A stretch of DNA of 64,000 nucleotides, taken from the NCBI GenBank assembly GCA_019925795.1, contig CM034312.1, positions 86,803,528 to 86,867,527 on the forward strand, read 5' to 3'. The notes under the pieces were generated by a model. It worked only from the letters and a program-made list of their open reading frames with translations, was not told the origin of the DNA and searched no databases. Below, piece after piece: positions 19,001 through 32,025 of the stretch. Made by a program: the position numbers and the translations under genes. The DNA comes from Dendrobium chrysotoxum. Taxonomy: Eukaryota; Streptophyta; Magnoliopsida; Asparagales; Orchidaceae. Numbering within the stretch: the first letter of the stretch is position 1; each line of letters begins with the position of its first letter.

Positions 19001-22000
19001 AGGAAATGAGATGGCAGAGGTTTTACTCTTTGCAATATACTTCTTTATAATCAAATTATCTTTTAGTTAATTTAACACCATATATGACTAAAATCTTTTT
19101 AAACCAGGTGCTCATGGATTTTCCTCAATTAACCATGACACTGCCTGATGGTCGTGAAGAATCTGTAATGAAACGAACTACACTTGTGGCCAACACTTCC
19201 AACATGCCTGTGGCTGCTCGTGAGGCCTCAATTTATACAGGTAAACATTTTGATCTAGCTGTTGGATTTACATACCTGACAATTCATTGAAATTAGTTTA
19301 ATTTATGAGTGCTTATAGGATTTTTCTGTTATGTTAATATTTTTTGCTTAACAGAGCCAATTCTGTTATTTTGGTTGTTTTGAACTTGTGAAAACTCGAG
19401 TGCTTTTCCCTTTGTGAAAATGACATTTTTTGTTTGTTCTTCCACATGCACTTGAAGGAGATGTGCAGGACTGTTGATTTATTCGTCTGCAATATTGAAC
19501 CAAATGACAGTGTTAAGCTCTTTCTGAACCGAATCACAGTGTTAAGCTCCACAGAGTTACTAATGATTCGAATGATGCTTCAATTATCATAGTAATGGAT
19601 TTTATATGCCGAGGCTATTGCTTTGAAATGCACTTAAGATAATTTTGAACTTGGGTGGTTTTAACTTTCTTTCTCCGTTACATTCTTCCCTTTTTTTGGT
19701 TTAAAAAATGCAAACATATCCTAATACCAGTTTTCATTTCGATTAGTACCATAAGAATTAATTATCTATGGAAGCCTATGCTTTGCCATTCTTATATATT
19801 GTTTGGAAAAATTATTTCTTTCCAGTATTCATTTGTTGCTTCTTTGCTATTTTCTCTCAATTAGCCATTTTTTGGTATCTTCAGGCATCACAATAGCGGA
19901 ATATTTTAGAGATATGGGTTACAATGTTAGCATGATGGCTGATTCAACGTCTCGCTGGGCAGAAGCTTTGCGTGAAATATCTGGAAGATTGGTACTCCTT
20001 TTTTTAATATCTGGATCAAATTATGATTTATTATTGTTCCTTTACATGATATTTTTAGTTTAACGTTTGAATGTGTTCTAATTTCATTCTTTTCATTTAC
20101 ATTATTGATTTCTATGTGTCTGTTGATATATTTAAATAATCTAATTTTATATTTCATGCTATTAATCTGTTTTATGGACAGTGAAAACTTGGCATTTCAA
20201 TCCTTAGTTGTATTGACTAAATTATTTACAAGTAAAAGAACATAAAGACAGATGTTTTTTTAACTCTGTTTTTATCTCCTTATTATGTGCGGAGAATATT
20301 TTTTTTTTTCTAATCTTCTGATAAGAAGTGCTTGTAGAAGTCAAAGAGCCCTTGGCTGAATTTTAATTTCAGCAATCTCAAACACAATCCACAAGAAGAA
20401 CTATGGGGAATAATAAGAGAAAACTCTTTTAATTGATGATATATGGAAGAAAAACAAACAAGATATAATTGATCTTCAATTGGAGAGGAAGATCTAGCTC
20501 TCTCAAATCTCTTTAGGGAAACAACCTACTTAAGGGAACAACAAATTTCCAAATCCTCAAACAACCCTCCTATATTGACTTTCCCTCCTAACCTCCCCTT
20601 TCCTTCTGTTTAAATTGCCCTTGGGCCCCACCCAAAAGGCCGACCAATCATCCCAGGCAGAAGCCTATTCTGCCTCAAATATGCTAGATCCTGTTCAGTA
20701 AGAACTGCCTGGACTAGTTCAGGAGGACCGGTCTAACAATACCCCCCTCCCAAAAGCCCATCTTGTCTGCAAGGTGGAAAGACGGCCCCTTCCTCAATTT
20801 TCTCGTCATCACAAATAATGAGAACCTGAAGAGTTCAGTCCTTATGCCTGTGCCCCAGTGCATATCTCTCCTCACATCTGAAACATAACCTCATCCTCCT
20901 CATCCTCTTTTCCTGTAACTCAGTTTTCTGTGAGTTTTTTGAAGTTTTCCCAAGGTCTCCTTCCTACAGTCTTCTCCTTTAGGGTCTCCCTAGGAATACC
21001 TGGTGTCGTCTCCTTGGATGCTAAAACGGTGGTGGTTATCTTGTATGAACCTCTTGAGTTGCTGCCTTCAGCCCTTCTCTTGGTGGCTTTGATCCTCCAC
21101 TAACTAGGCTAGCTCCATAGCCTCTCCCAAATCATTGGGTCTCATCAGTTTAACTGCCGCCTGAATCTCTGGTCTGAGCCATTTCATAAAGTTCCCCTCT
21201 AGTACAGTCTTCGGAAGCCTGTCTAGTATGTTGGCCAGGTGCTCAAATTGCTCATTGTACTCCACCACTGTCCCTCCTGCGTCAGGGCGAAGAATTGCTC
21301 ATAGAAGTCCTCTCCCTTGTTGGTTCGGAAACGTTCCAACAAGCAATCCTTAAACTCCCTCCAGGTCCATATGTGTCACCTCTATCCCTCCACTGGTACC
21401 ATGCCAACACTTTTCCCTCTAAGCACATCCCGACCACTATCAGTTTATCCTCCTCTGCCAACCTATTGACGGTAAAGTACTTTTCCACAATGTATATCCA
21501 CTATTGTGCATCCTCTCCATCATCTTCAGCTTCCTCACCCTCGGAAGCTGAAGATCGGGCTCTCCCAAATCCCTAGTCGCCGGCTAGAGCTCAATCAGCC
21601 TAAGAACAATCTAAATTCAGCAAACAAGACATAACCATAACCCTAAGGAAACAACCTACTTAAGGCAAACACCAATTATAAAAAAAAAGAAAGGCAAACA
21701 ACAATTTTCCAAATCCCTAACAGTTCTCCTATATTGACTTTCCCACCTAACCTCCCCCTTTTCTCCTATTCAAAATTGCCCTTGGATCCCACCCAAAAGG
21801 GTGGGCAATCATCTCAGGCTGAAGCCAGTTCCGCCTCAAATATACTAGAGCCAGTCCAGGAAGGGCCGGCTGGATGTTCCAAGAGGGACCGGTCTAACAT
21901 CTTCCCATGATTGTAAATATAATTTTGGTCAGTAACTTGTGGAGAACATTAGAAACGAGTTATTTTGTCAAACTAAATATATTTGTATTGTATTCATTCA

Positions 22001-25000
22001 TCCTTGATACATTAGGAATACTCTAAAGAAATATATTAATTTATGTGTGGATTTTCTATTTTTATTATTTTGTATTATCTAATATTTCTTCTTTTCGCTA
22101 TTTTCTTGGATTCTTTTGTTTCTGTTACTCGATTGACGATGTTATGTGCTTTATTGATATTTTTTTTCAATTTATGTTGGACAATGTGTACTTAGGCTGA
22201 AATGCCAGCAGATAGTGGTTATCCTGCATATCTAGCAGCACGATTGGCCTCATTCTATGAACGTGCTGGTAAAGTGAAATGTCTTGGTGGTCCAGACCGC
22301 AATGGTAGCGTTACAATTGTTGGTGCTGTGTCACCTCCAGGTGGTGATTTTTCAGATCCTGTAACATCTGCAACTCTTGGTATTGTTCAGGTGATTATAG
22401 CCATTAATATTAGTTCATTTAACTACTTAATAGTTTTCTTACAGTGAATCCTATGGCATTTTACATTTCCAGGTCTTTTGGGGACTGGATAAGAAACTAG
22501 CTCAGAGGAAGCATTTTCCATCAGTGAATTGGCTTATATCATATTCCAAGTATACAAAGGTTGGTTGGCATTTCTTATGTTTGATGTATTTTCTTAGTAG
22601 AGCATGCTTTTAATGGTGATTCGTAGAAAGAATACGTTCTGGTTAAATTTTTATAAAAATTTCATTTAAAGTTGTACTAACCGGTGGAACCTAAAAATAT
22701 TTCTCTTGAAAAGTTATTATGGATGGCATAAATTTTCTTTTGCTGGAACTGAATTATGTATTCTTAATTTTGGCATCTGTTTAGAGGTTGTTCATATGCC
22801 GTTGAAGCACTGAGCATGCGACCCTCTGCCATCCATGCAAAGGAATGCATTGTGTCCTTTTTTTATAGGTTCCGTTATTTTATTTACCACTTTGCATTTT
22901 ACAGTGGAACCAATGGTGTAAATTATGCAGTGGAATGGAAATGTCTGCTTCTGTTTTTTTTTCTTTCTTGAGCTACCTTGCAATTTTTTAATTTCTCTAA
23001 GGAGCGTACCATGCTTAATCAACTGTGTTAATGGTCCCAAAATGCTAACATGCATTTGTTATTGTACATTGTTCTCTAGCGAAAATAGTTTTTCTCTGTT
23101 AAAATCCTATTTACAGACCCTCCTCTTGTACATCTCAGTTGAAATAAATTACGTAGATAGGGTTAAGTCTAAAGGTGATTATAATACTAGCTAGGATAAA
23201 AAGAGTTAGGATCAATGTGATAAAATGAATTATATAAGATTACAGCAACTTGGATGGTATCTGATTTCTAAATATATTTTCATATAACTATTGAAGCATC
23301 AAGCTTCTTGTTTGCTTGCATACTTTATGGTTTCTAGTTTACCTCTTGTGCTTTAATTATTCTTTTTTTTAAAGGTTTACAGCTATGTAGTTGTATGCTT
23401 CTGATTTTAAATTGAAATGTGTTATTGGAGTAGCATATCCCACCAATAAAGCAGTCCTGCACTTAAGCTTATTCTACTTAATATTTGTTTATTTGCAACT
23501 GATACAGCAGAATCAGTTCTCTGAAGTAATGCCCCTTGTAATATCAGGCATTAGAATCTTTCTATGAGAAATTCGACTCCGATTTTATTGACATTAGAAC
23601 AAAAGCTCGAGAGGTGTTGCAGAGAGAAGATGACTTGAATGAAATTGTCCAGGTATATGTTTTTTTCCTGCAGTGAAGTCATTGTCACAATCTTCTTTTG
23701 TAACCTTGTTTAGCTATATGTTGTTTTTATGGTTGACATATGCCATTGTTTTGGTGACGGTTTGTTGATTGTGTTATTTTTAGATGTCTCAATAAAATAC
23801 TGTTATATGTCAAACTCGAACACTGATATATGCTAGTTTCAGCCATCCTCATGTATTCTTGGTCATGCTTTCCTTTGTTGGTTTTTGTTTACATAAAAGC
23901 ATTGTGAACATGGACTATGTGAGGACAACTTATACTCCGTCAGAAATATTTTTTCTTTGCATTTCCTAGTCTGTACTTGAGTTTGGTTACCCAATGCATG
24001 CATTTAAAAGTTAATTTTGTATAAAATTTTTGGGAGAACTGTGTTGTACATAATATTTTTCTTAATATCTATGTAGGGCTCTTTCAGTTGTTTTTTTGGA
24101 GGTCATGGTTTCTTGACAAAGACGTTCACTTGATCATATGATATTGGTCAGAAGAGGGCATTCTTTTATTTTTGTATTTTTATGAGTGTTAGGATGGGGC
24201 TAGTAAACACTGCCATGAATATTTCACATTTGAAAACTTTTTTTCAACTTCTCCACCTGGGTTACAGGTTCAATGAAAGTTCTAAAACTGGGAATTGGAT
24301 TCAGTTGTTGTTTGAGAGCTGCCTGGTCATTTATTTCGTCCTTTGTGCTAGAAGTGTCATTTTTTATTTTATTTTTAACTTTCTTGCTCGCACAGCTTGT
24401 GGGAAAAGATGCTTTGGCTGAAACTGATAAAATTATTCTGGAGACGGCGAAGCTTCTGAGGGAGGATTATCTCGCACAGAATGCCTTTACTCCGTAAGAT
24501 AAACTGGCTTGTCATTTTTTGGTGCTCTTCCTCGTATGGTTTGGTCATTGTTTTTATTTTTCACTCGCCATTATTGCAATAGGTATGATAAGTTCTGTCC
24601 ATTCTACAAGTCAGTTTGGATGATGAGAAATATCATCCATTTTCATACTCTAGCAAACCAGGTTAGTCTTTTGGTTCCAGTTCTACATCTTTAGTTTGTT
24701 GACTTGCTAGCCATAAGTGTGACAAAGTTTGAGTTATGGTTATTGGATTTAAGGTTTTTTCTCTTCAATTAGCTTGCTTTCTAATATCTGTTTAGGAAAT
24801 TACTAGGAATTCGTCTTCTTGGATTGGATATATTGTCTCTTGGGCAGCCTTAATCATGTTAATTGATGAATTGATATGCATATGTAACCAAATTGATTAT
24901 TTTTCTCTGAATTTTGTTTTTGCATCTATTTCTTTATATAATATTGAAACTCCAGATTACACAGTTGAGTTGCATGATATTGATCTTGATCAATTTTTAT

Positions 25001-25113
25001 ACTTATTAATCATTAGTAAAAAATGTGAAAATTACAAAGATGTTCCAATAACATGACATATAGAAGAACTTCTATAACTTTAGTTTTACTGATGCATTTC
25101 ATTGATAAAAACA

Positions 25114-25166
<53 letters not shown>

Positions 25167-28100
25167 AAAATCTCAATTTTTCATTCATTAAAAGGTAATT
25201 ACAACAAAGGCCCAAAACCAAATAAACCTAAAGTACATCAGAAAAAGAAAAGGGAAAACATTTTGCAACAAAAGGACAATCAGTGACGAAGGCAAATGAG
25301 CCAACCAACATGACTCAGTAAATGGCAAGAGGCTCCCTGCAACCATCCCGCAGCCAGGCAAGGACCATCCAAAAGCGGCAGCAACCCACAAAACACAAGT
25401 ATCAACCCATAAGCCATACATGCAACCGTCGAGCATGTGACCCCCAAGGTTGCCAACAAGCCAAGGCCTACAAGGTGGTGAATAGAGAGCTGCCTCATCA
25501 TCGTTCAGAACACCAATAAATTCCACACAATTGAAGCGGACAATATCGATAAAGAGGGGGTTAACCAAAAGGACTATTTCTTCTTAGATTTACTTCTACG
25601 CCTTTTGCTACTACCATAGGATTTTGCTTGATCAACAACGCAGCCCACTATGAAACTATACATATCATAAGACTCATTCACATGCTTATCGAAATCATCA
25701 TCCGCCCTCCCACAAGATGTGGTAAGTGAGTCATCTAGCCAATCAGATTGATCCAAACTTGAGTTATTCAACGACATAGCCAGGTGGGCTTTCAAATCCT
25801 CATTGGACATAACCGAAATTGGAATATCAATAAAAGCCGCATTTTTCTTCGCCACAACAATATCTAGTGAAGTCAATGGTGAGTCAAGTGAAGAGGATGA
25901 CTCATTCAAAATAATCATATTAACATCACACATCTAATTTGAGGCCATCCGCAACCGGACAAGAAACATGAGCAGTTTCGACATTCACAACCATATTAGC
26001 ATCAGAGTTACCAACATCAATGGAAGGCACAACCCTTCCAATATTAGTGAGAGACGTGTTGGCAGTGGGATCCAAAGCTATATGATTAAGATTAAGACTA
26101 ATAGAAGCATCTTCAACATTCACATCAGCCAAATCCTGCTGATGAACAACAACAGGACCGATACCATCACCAACGGACAAAATGAGCTCAGAAGAGGGCC
26201 CAATGTCACCAATATTCAAAGGAAGAGATAACAGCTCATTTCCACCAGCACCAACCTCCACACTATTTTGCTTAACCAAATCACACCCATTACCAAGCAT
26301 ACTTTCTCCCAAACCACTAGTGGGGTTAACATTATTGGCACAAGATAACTCCGAAGGAGGAGAAATAGGTAAAGGAGCAACAGTAAAATCCCCATCCACA
26401 TTGGCATTATCCACAATAGGAACAACCGGCAGAGCCACGAGAGCAGGGGACAGGACAAAATCAGCAGCCACAACATCCTGAATAACAACATTAGCAGAGC
26501 CAGACTCTCTAAGAGGAATAATAGATTTTGCAACCATCAGAGGATCCTTGTGAATGGGGAGACAATTATTATTAGAATGGCCTAGAGATTTGCATAGATC
26601 ACAAAATGGGGGGAACTCCTCCATAACAACTTGTTGTAAATAACCTAAATTGTCTAGACCAATCCAGACAGACTCAGGGTAAGATTTAGAGACATCCAAT
26701 TTGACGAGAATGCTAGCAACAGAAGGCCGCAACCCAACAGCAGTCGCGTTGTCAGTTTTCAGGGGACGGCTAAATAAGGAGCTTAAACCATGAAGAATGT
26801 GAGGGGAGAAAAGATGAGGCCGAAGGTTAGGGAAAGACACCCAACAACAACAACAACAACAACATCAAGCCTTTGTCCCACTACGTGGGGTCGGTAACAT
26901 GAATCCTTTTTCTCCATTGTGTTCGGTTCAAAGTCAAATTCTCATTTAAATCTAATAAAGAAAGATCATTTCTAATATTTTCTAACCAAGTCTTTTTAGG
27001 TCTACCTCTACCTTTCTTAACATAAGTCAAATCTAATACCTCTACTTTCCTAACTGGGTCATCGGAAGGTCGCCGTTTTATGTGACCAAACCATCTAAGG
27101 CGACTCTCTCTAATCTTATCCTCCACTGGAGCTACTCCAACCTTTTCACGTATATGCTCATTTCATATCCTGTCTCTAAGAGTAAATCCACTCATCCACC
27201 TGAGCATCCTCATCTCCGCAACACATAACTTAGTATTGTGCTTCTCTTTTAATGGCCAACATTCTGCACCATAAAGCATTGCAGGTCTCACCACCATCTT
27301 ATAGAATTTTCCCTTAAGTTTGAGGGGGACTTTTCTATCACACAACAAGCCCGATGCATTCCTCCACTTCAACCATCCAACTTGAATTCTATTGATAACA
27401 TCCCCATCTATTTCACCATCACTCTGAACAATAGATCCAAGATATCTAAAACGTGTACTCTTATTAATGACTCGATCGCCCAAAGTCACAATCCCCTCAC
27501 TAGGTCTATTACTACTAAAATTACACTCCATATATTCAGTTTTAGATCTACTCAAGCGAAAACCTTTAGACTCTAAGGTTGATCTCCAGACTTCAAGTTT
27601 ACCTTCAACTCCCTCTCTAGTCTTGTCAACAAGAAGAATATCATCAGCAAAAAGCATACACCAGGGTACATCCTCTTGTAAATGTCTAGTGAGAACATCC
27701 ATGACTAACGCGAAAAGATATGGGCTTAAAGCTGATCCTTGATGTAATCCAACCGAAATAGGGAAATACTTGGTCAAACCACCTTGTGTTTGAACACAAG
27801 TAATAGCTCCTTCATACATATCTTTAATGATTTGAATATAAGCATTATTAACTCCTTTCTTTTCAAGAACTCTCCATAGCACTTCTCTTGGAACTTTATC
27901 ATATACTTTCTCTAAATCAATAAATATCATATGTAGATCCTCCTTATTCTCCCTATATTTTTCCATCAAACCTCTCAATAAATGTATGGCTTCCATAGTA
28001 GACCTACCAGGCATGAATCCAAATTGATTTTGAGAAACATTAGTATCACACCGCAGCCTACGCTCCATAACTCGCTCCCATAGTTTTAAAGTGTGACACA

Positions 28101-30750
28101 TTAACTTAATTCCTCTATAATTCGCACAATCTTGTGCATCACCTTTATTCTTATAAATAGGAATCAATACACTCATTCTCCACGCATCTGGCATCTTTTT
28201 AGTCTTCAAAATATTATTAAAAAGCTTAGTTAGCCAAGAAATTCCTTCATCTCCTAAGCATTTCCACATCTCTATTGGGATATCATCAGGTCCAATAGCT
28301 TTTCCACACTTCATTTTCTTTAAAGCCTCTCTAACTTCGGTTTTACTAATACGCCGATAAAAACATAAATCTTTATTTTCATTTAGGGTGCTAAGGTCAC
28401 TAAAGTCAATTGTATTCTTACAATCTTCATTAAAAGGTTTATCAAAATATCTCATCCACCTTTGTTGAATATCATCTTCTAAGAAAAGTACTTTTTGATC
28501 TTCATCCTTAATACACTTCACTTGAGTTAAATCCTTACTACTCCTATCTCTTTGTTTGGCTAGCTTATACATATATCTTTCTCCCTCCTTAGTATCTAAT
28601 CTATTATATAAATCATTAAAAGCTAAGATCTTTGCATCACATATTGTTTTCTTAGAATCCTTACATGCCTCTTTATATTTTTCCCAATTATCAAAATTTT
28701 TACATCTAAACTAATTTTTATAACAAATCTTCTTATTTTTTATCTTTTCTTGCACAATTGGATTCCACCACCAGCTATTTTTACTATTAAGGGTTTTTCC
28801 CTTTTATACTCCAAACACATCTTTTGTAATATTTTTAATATCACTAGCCACTTTTTCCCACATAACATTAGCATCCTCATGCACAAATAAAATCTTAGAA
28901 TCTAAAATCTTACTCTCAAAAATATTTTTATTACTATTCTTTAAATGCCCCCATCTAATCCTAGAAAATCGCTTTACTTTATTTTTTATTTTCTGTCCCT
29001 TCATCTTAAAGTCTAAAACTAATAAACGATGTTGGGTACATAAACTTTCACTCGGAATAACTTTACAATCTTTGCAATCTAAACGATCTACTTTTCTTAT
29101 AAGAAAATAATCAATCTAAGTTTTACTATAACCATTCTTATAAGTGATGAGATGCTCATCTCTTTTCTTAAATAAGGTATTAGCAATTAAAAAATTATAA
29201 GCTAAAGAAAAATCTAATATGGTCTTACCACCTTCATTAGTCATTCCAAACCCATATCCACCATGAATGCTTTTAAAATCATTTACCTCTCTACCAACAT
29301 GTCCATTTAAATCTCCTCCAATAAAATGTTTTTCTTCGAGAGGTATTTTTTGAATTAATTCTTCAAGTCATCCCAAAATTTTAATTTTGAACACATATCC
29401 AAACCTACTTGAGGAGCATAAGCACTTATAATATTAATAATCTTAGCATCAACAACAATCTTTAAAGCCATAATTCTATCTCCACTTCTATTAATATTTA
29501 TAACATTATCTTTCAAACTCTTATCTATAATCACGCCTACACCATTTCTAGTACGACTCTTACCTGAATACGAAACTTTAAATCCTAAACTATCATTCTC
29601 TTTAGCCTTCTCTCCAACCCATTTAGTTTCCTGAATGCACAAAATATTTATCTTCCTATGAATCATAATATCTATTAATTCCATTAATCTTCCAGTAAGG
29701 GAACCTATATTCCAAGTTCCTATCCTAATATTAGTATCACGGACTAGCTTCTTTGCCCGCATCCGTCCTTGATGTGGGAACCCTTGCCTATTTAACACTG
29801 CACCCGGGCGCCGATGCAGCGGCCCTTGCCTATTTTTCACTGTATTCAGGCCATACAGTGCGTCGCTTCCAGGGAACGCCCTAGCATTAACACAATTTAT
29901 TAAAACACATGATTATAATCTAAATCGTTAAAAAGCTTGATTAAAACATGCCTTGAATCTAAAACAGTCATTGAACATTCTTCGATTAGTTTAAGGTTAA
30001 AGAAAAACTTACGAATCGCATCAAGCGAGGGTCTACGATTCGGAAATTTACCCACAAGCGCAAACTCAGAAGGTTTGGCAAGAGCCAAAATTTCAGCTTC
30101 GGAAATCCACAAACACGGCAACCCCGGTGAGTCGTTGCTTTGAGGTCAGGAAATTCAGAGGATAAAGAAGTCCCCGACAATGCTTCAAGAAATGAGCGGG
30201 AAGATTTCTTGCCATCCAAAAAACCACGATCATCCAGCCGATTGCGTGCCATCTATGCGACAAAACGGCCGACAAAGGAATAAAGAAATAGAGGAAGAAG
30301 AAGAAGAGGGAACCACGAGTAGAAGAAAACCCAAAGCAATAAGGCCATAAGACATGCCAAAGACAAGGAGGACGAGCGTGACTGCTAGGGAGAAAACCCT
30401 AGCAGAGTGCTCCGAATTGTTGATAATTTTGAGGTGTTTCGCACTTCACTGAAATGACTTCAATTCCTTGGAGAAGTGTTGTCTCTTTATGTAAGATATC
30501 AACCCATGAACTTGATTCCAAGTCATTTGAATATCTTTGCACTTCGAACTCAATTTTTTTTTCTCATTTAATTGGAGCCATCCATTGTGAAAATTTTGAT
30601 GCATTCAATTGATGATCAAAAAGTTAAAAAATTCTTGAAATCATGTATGCCACATTTTAATGATGTGAAGGAGAATGATTAATCTTGCAATTGAAAGGTT
30701 ATAAAATTTAATTGGGTGAAGCATGACAATTCTCCTTTTAGTAGAGAAGT

Positions 30751-30819
<69 letters not shown>

Positions 30820-32025
30820 ATTTGGAAAGGCTTATTTTGCACACAGATTTTTTTGAAGTTATTAGTTATTACAATAATAAAATAAAACATAAAAATTAGC
30901 AATGATGGGGTACAGCTTGAAAATAACTTGGAGATTTTATTTGATTATTTTTTAAATAAATATTTGACTCTTGATCAGACTTGATGAAAAATAAACAGCG
31001 TGTAATGAATGCCCCTTGTAAGAAGTACCATGCACCACTAATCTTCATGGAATTGAAAGCCATTGAAACTCTTCTAGATGTTTGTATTGTAAATGCTCAA
31101 AAGTTTATTCAAATGTATGTACGCTGACATCATTTTTGAAAATTTGCATCCTATTATTTTTCATGGTTCAGAGCACAGTTTCATTTCTTGAATTTTCAAT
31201 TGAATGTTGTATGATCGAAAAATAAATCAAAATAAAATTGCATAAAAAATATCATTATCTATGAAGAAGGATGGTTGCTTACCCTTACATGTGCGTGTGA
31301 AGTTTTTTTTATCTATACTTATTAGACATCATATTCCTTGAGGTTTCATGTATTAGAAAAAGGTTTTATGTTATATCACCTCCAAATGCTGTGGTAATCT
31401 CACAGGCTGTTGAACGGGCTGCTGGCTCAGATGGTCAAAAGATAACATATACCGTAATCAAACATCAGCTTGGTGACCTTTTCTACAGGCTGGTGTAAGT
31501 TTCCTTGGCCACAGGATTTCCATAAATTCAATTTTTTAATATATTATTTTTAATGTTTATTATAGTATTATGTGAAGATTTTTCGACAAGTTTTACGTTG
31601 ACTATCTATAACCCTCAATTTTTCTCGTCCGGGACTTGAGACTTGGTGTTATCATCTTTATTTGTGCTTTACAGTTAAGCAATTATTTCAGTTTGAGTGC
31701 CTAAAGTTATCACATAATATGGGTAATATCCTGTGTTGAGTGAGGATTTTATGCATTTTATGTAAATCCCTTCGTTTTAGTTTTCTTAGAGATGCCAGTC
31801 TCTCAGGCTTTGAATCAAAGCAAGTAAAGATATTTGATCCTGATGAATACAGATCTGTTTTGAGATTATCGAAAAATTAGTAATATCTTCAATTTTCTTA
31901 AATGCTGCAGATCACAGAAATTTGAAGATCCTGCGGAGGGTGAGGAGGCCCTTTCTGCAAAATTCAAGAAACTGTATGAAGATCTGACAATTGGATTCCG
32001 CAATCTGGAGGATGAGAGGAGGTAG
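13057..32025 (+). CDS. VHA-A: Vacuolar H+-ATPase catalytic subunit A (V1 sector), 20 coding exons
   Basis: Exons: 13057-13128, 17159-17285, 17433-17488, 17570-17626, 17862-17973, 18082-18119, 18228-18329, 18461-18517, 18602-18673, 18753-18854, 18957-19019, 19108-19240, 19885-19991, 22196-22390, 22473-22559, 23548-23652, 24396-24493, 24583-24661, 31406-31494, 31911-32025. All introns are GT-AG and phases agree; the total of 1866 nt gives 621 aa, matching the usual ~623. The subunit hydrolyses ATP in the V1 head and drives proton pumping into vacuole and trans-Golgi. Walker A GAFGCGKT is at 250-257 (Cys254 matches the redox-sensitive cysteine), GCGERGNE at 276-283, and MMADSTSRW starts at 347. 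The start is the only ATG giving the conserved FED..ESEYGYVRK opening. Introns 1, 13 and 18 (4.0, 2.2 and 6.7 kb) are swollen by mobile DNA; coding sequence looks undamaged. Confidence 0.97.
13990..14540. repeat. Diverged direct repeat, left copy (VHA-A intron 1)
   Basis: Shared landmarks with 15775-16340, in the same order: CTCATAAT/CCCATAAT, CTAGAA, GAATTAATTTC/GAATTAATTCC, ATCTTCAATC / ATCATCAATC, TTTCCATAA, TTTATT, CACCATC, GTCATTAA and CATCTCAAT. The pair could be the LTRs of an old, decayed retrotransposon whose body is 14540-15775; that stretch has no recognisable coding sequence. Confidence 0.5.
15775..16340. repeat. Diverged direct repeat, right copy (VHA-A intron 1)
   Basis: Partner of 13990-14540 about 1.8 kb downstream in the same orientation. 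A (TC)n run precedes it at about 15790. No terminal TG...CA or target duplication could be assigned. Confidence 0.5.
20340..21901 (-). mobile_element. Chromovirus remnant with both LTRs, most of the body deleted (VHA-A intron 13)
   Basis: Two related LTR-like blocks (about 20340-20744 and 21651-21901) share AAACAACCTACTTAAGG, the CCTAACCTCCCC region, TTGCCCTTGG and end GGACCGGTCTAACA. On the - strand a GGGAGGGGGG tract directly precedes the TGTTAGACCGG start. Between them is only a broken gag-like remnant; at 21282-21488 the - strand still reads LAEEDKL...GKVLAWYQWRDR, as in the gag at 60199-60852. It belongs to the same broad family as the two copies in 53319-61491 but to another LTR subtype. 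Transposition is not possible. Confidence 0.75.
25118..25162. repeat. (AT)n microsatellite in VHA-A intron 18
   Basis: About 22 AT units lie next to the 3' (poly-A side) end of the L1-type LINE. Confidence 0.9.
25574..26840 (-). pseudogene. L1-type LINE ORF1, C-terminal part with zinc knuckle
   Basis: The frame resumes with SFPNLRPHLFSPHILHGL and RPLKTDNATAVG, then a knuckle CDLCKSLGHSNNNC, as in plant LINE ORF1. It runs to 25926 and, after a frame change at about 25930, to a basic C terminus rich in K/R/S ending at 25574. Direction and order match the N-terminal piece across the RTE. Confidence 0.8.
26881..28572 (-). pseudogene. RTE LINE reverse transcriptase domain (broken frame)
   Basis: The main frame is 28572-27163 (469 aa), with WRMSVLIPIYKNKGDAQDC, NYRGIKL, NQFGFMPGRSTMEAI, LHQGSALSPYLFALVMD and the catalytic FADDILLV box. 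After a stop at 27163 the usual C terminus continues in another frame at 27126-26881 (LRWFGHIKRRP, KKGRGRPKKTW). Catalytic residues look intact, but the split from the endonuclease prevents a single product. Confidence 0.88.
29355..29840 (-). pseudogene. RTE LINE apurinic-type endonuclease domain (broken frame)
   Basis: Motifs in order: RIGTWNIGSLTGR, ILCIQETKWVG, NGVGVIID and IISAYAPQVG, matching the exonuclease-endonuclease-phosphatase fold of RTE elements. The frame closes at 29355. The remainder (catalytic D/H motifs) is scattered in other frames to 28800. Confidence 0.85.
29900..30252 (-). pseudogene. L1-type LINE ORF1, N-terminal part (DUF4283-like)
   Basis: It starts MARNRLDDRGF at 30252, changes frame near 30120, and continues with ALVGKFPNRRPSLDAIRKFF and a DSRHVLIKLFNDLDY segment, typical of the DUF4283 domain of plant LINE ORF1 (zinc-knuckle RNA-binding proteins). 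It ends in a stop next to the RTE insertion. About 80-100 residues that normally follow are missing before ORF1 resumes at 26840. Confidence 0.75.
30752..30817. repeat. Compound (CT)n(TA)n(CA)n microsatellite in VHA-A intron 18
   Basis: Three adjoining dinucleotide runs (CT about 30752-30782, TA to about 30804, CA to about 30817). Confidence 0.9.

Larger units (their letters stand above)
26842..29879 (-). mobile_element. Near full-length RTE-clade LINE inserted in the L1 ORF1
   Basis: It is about 3.0 kb on the - strand: endonuclease, reverse transcriptase, then a 3' end reading CCCCACGTAGTGGGACAAAG and a (TTG)n tail (26841-26863 as CAA on the + strand). That tail is the signature of plant RTE elements. 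The reading frame is broken between endonuclease and RT (28573-29354) and near 27150. No clear target duplication was found. Confidence 0.85.
25180..30413 (-). mobile_element. L1-type LINE lacking ORF2, split by an RTE-type LINE (VHA-A intron 18)
   Basis: On the - strand the 5' end is near 30413 (CTCTGCTAGGGTTTTCTCC leader), followed by ORF1 up to 29900, then the RTE insertion (about 29879-26842), then the rest of ORF1 down to 25574 and a short tail to about 25180. No apurinic endonuclease or reverse transcriptase of L1 type follows ORF1, so ORF2 has been deleted or was never present in this copy. Removing the RTE leaves roughly 2.2 kb. Confidence 0.8.

Noticed and set aside
22792..23194. Frames of 87-89 codons inside VHA-A intron 15
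   Set aside because: They lie within an intron between well-supported exons and have no recognisable product.
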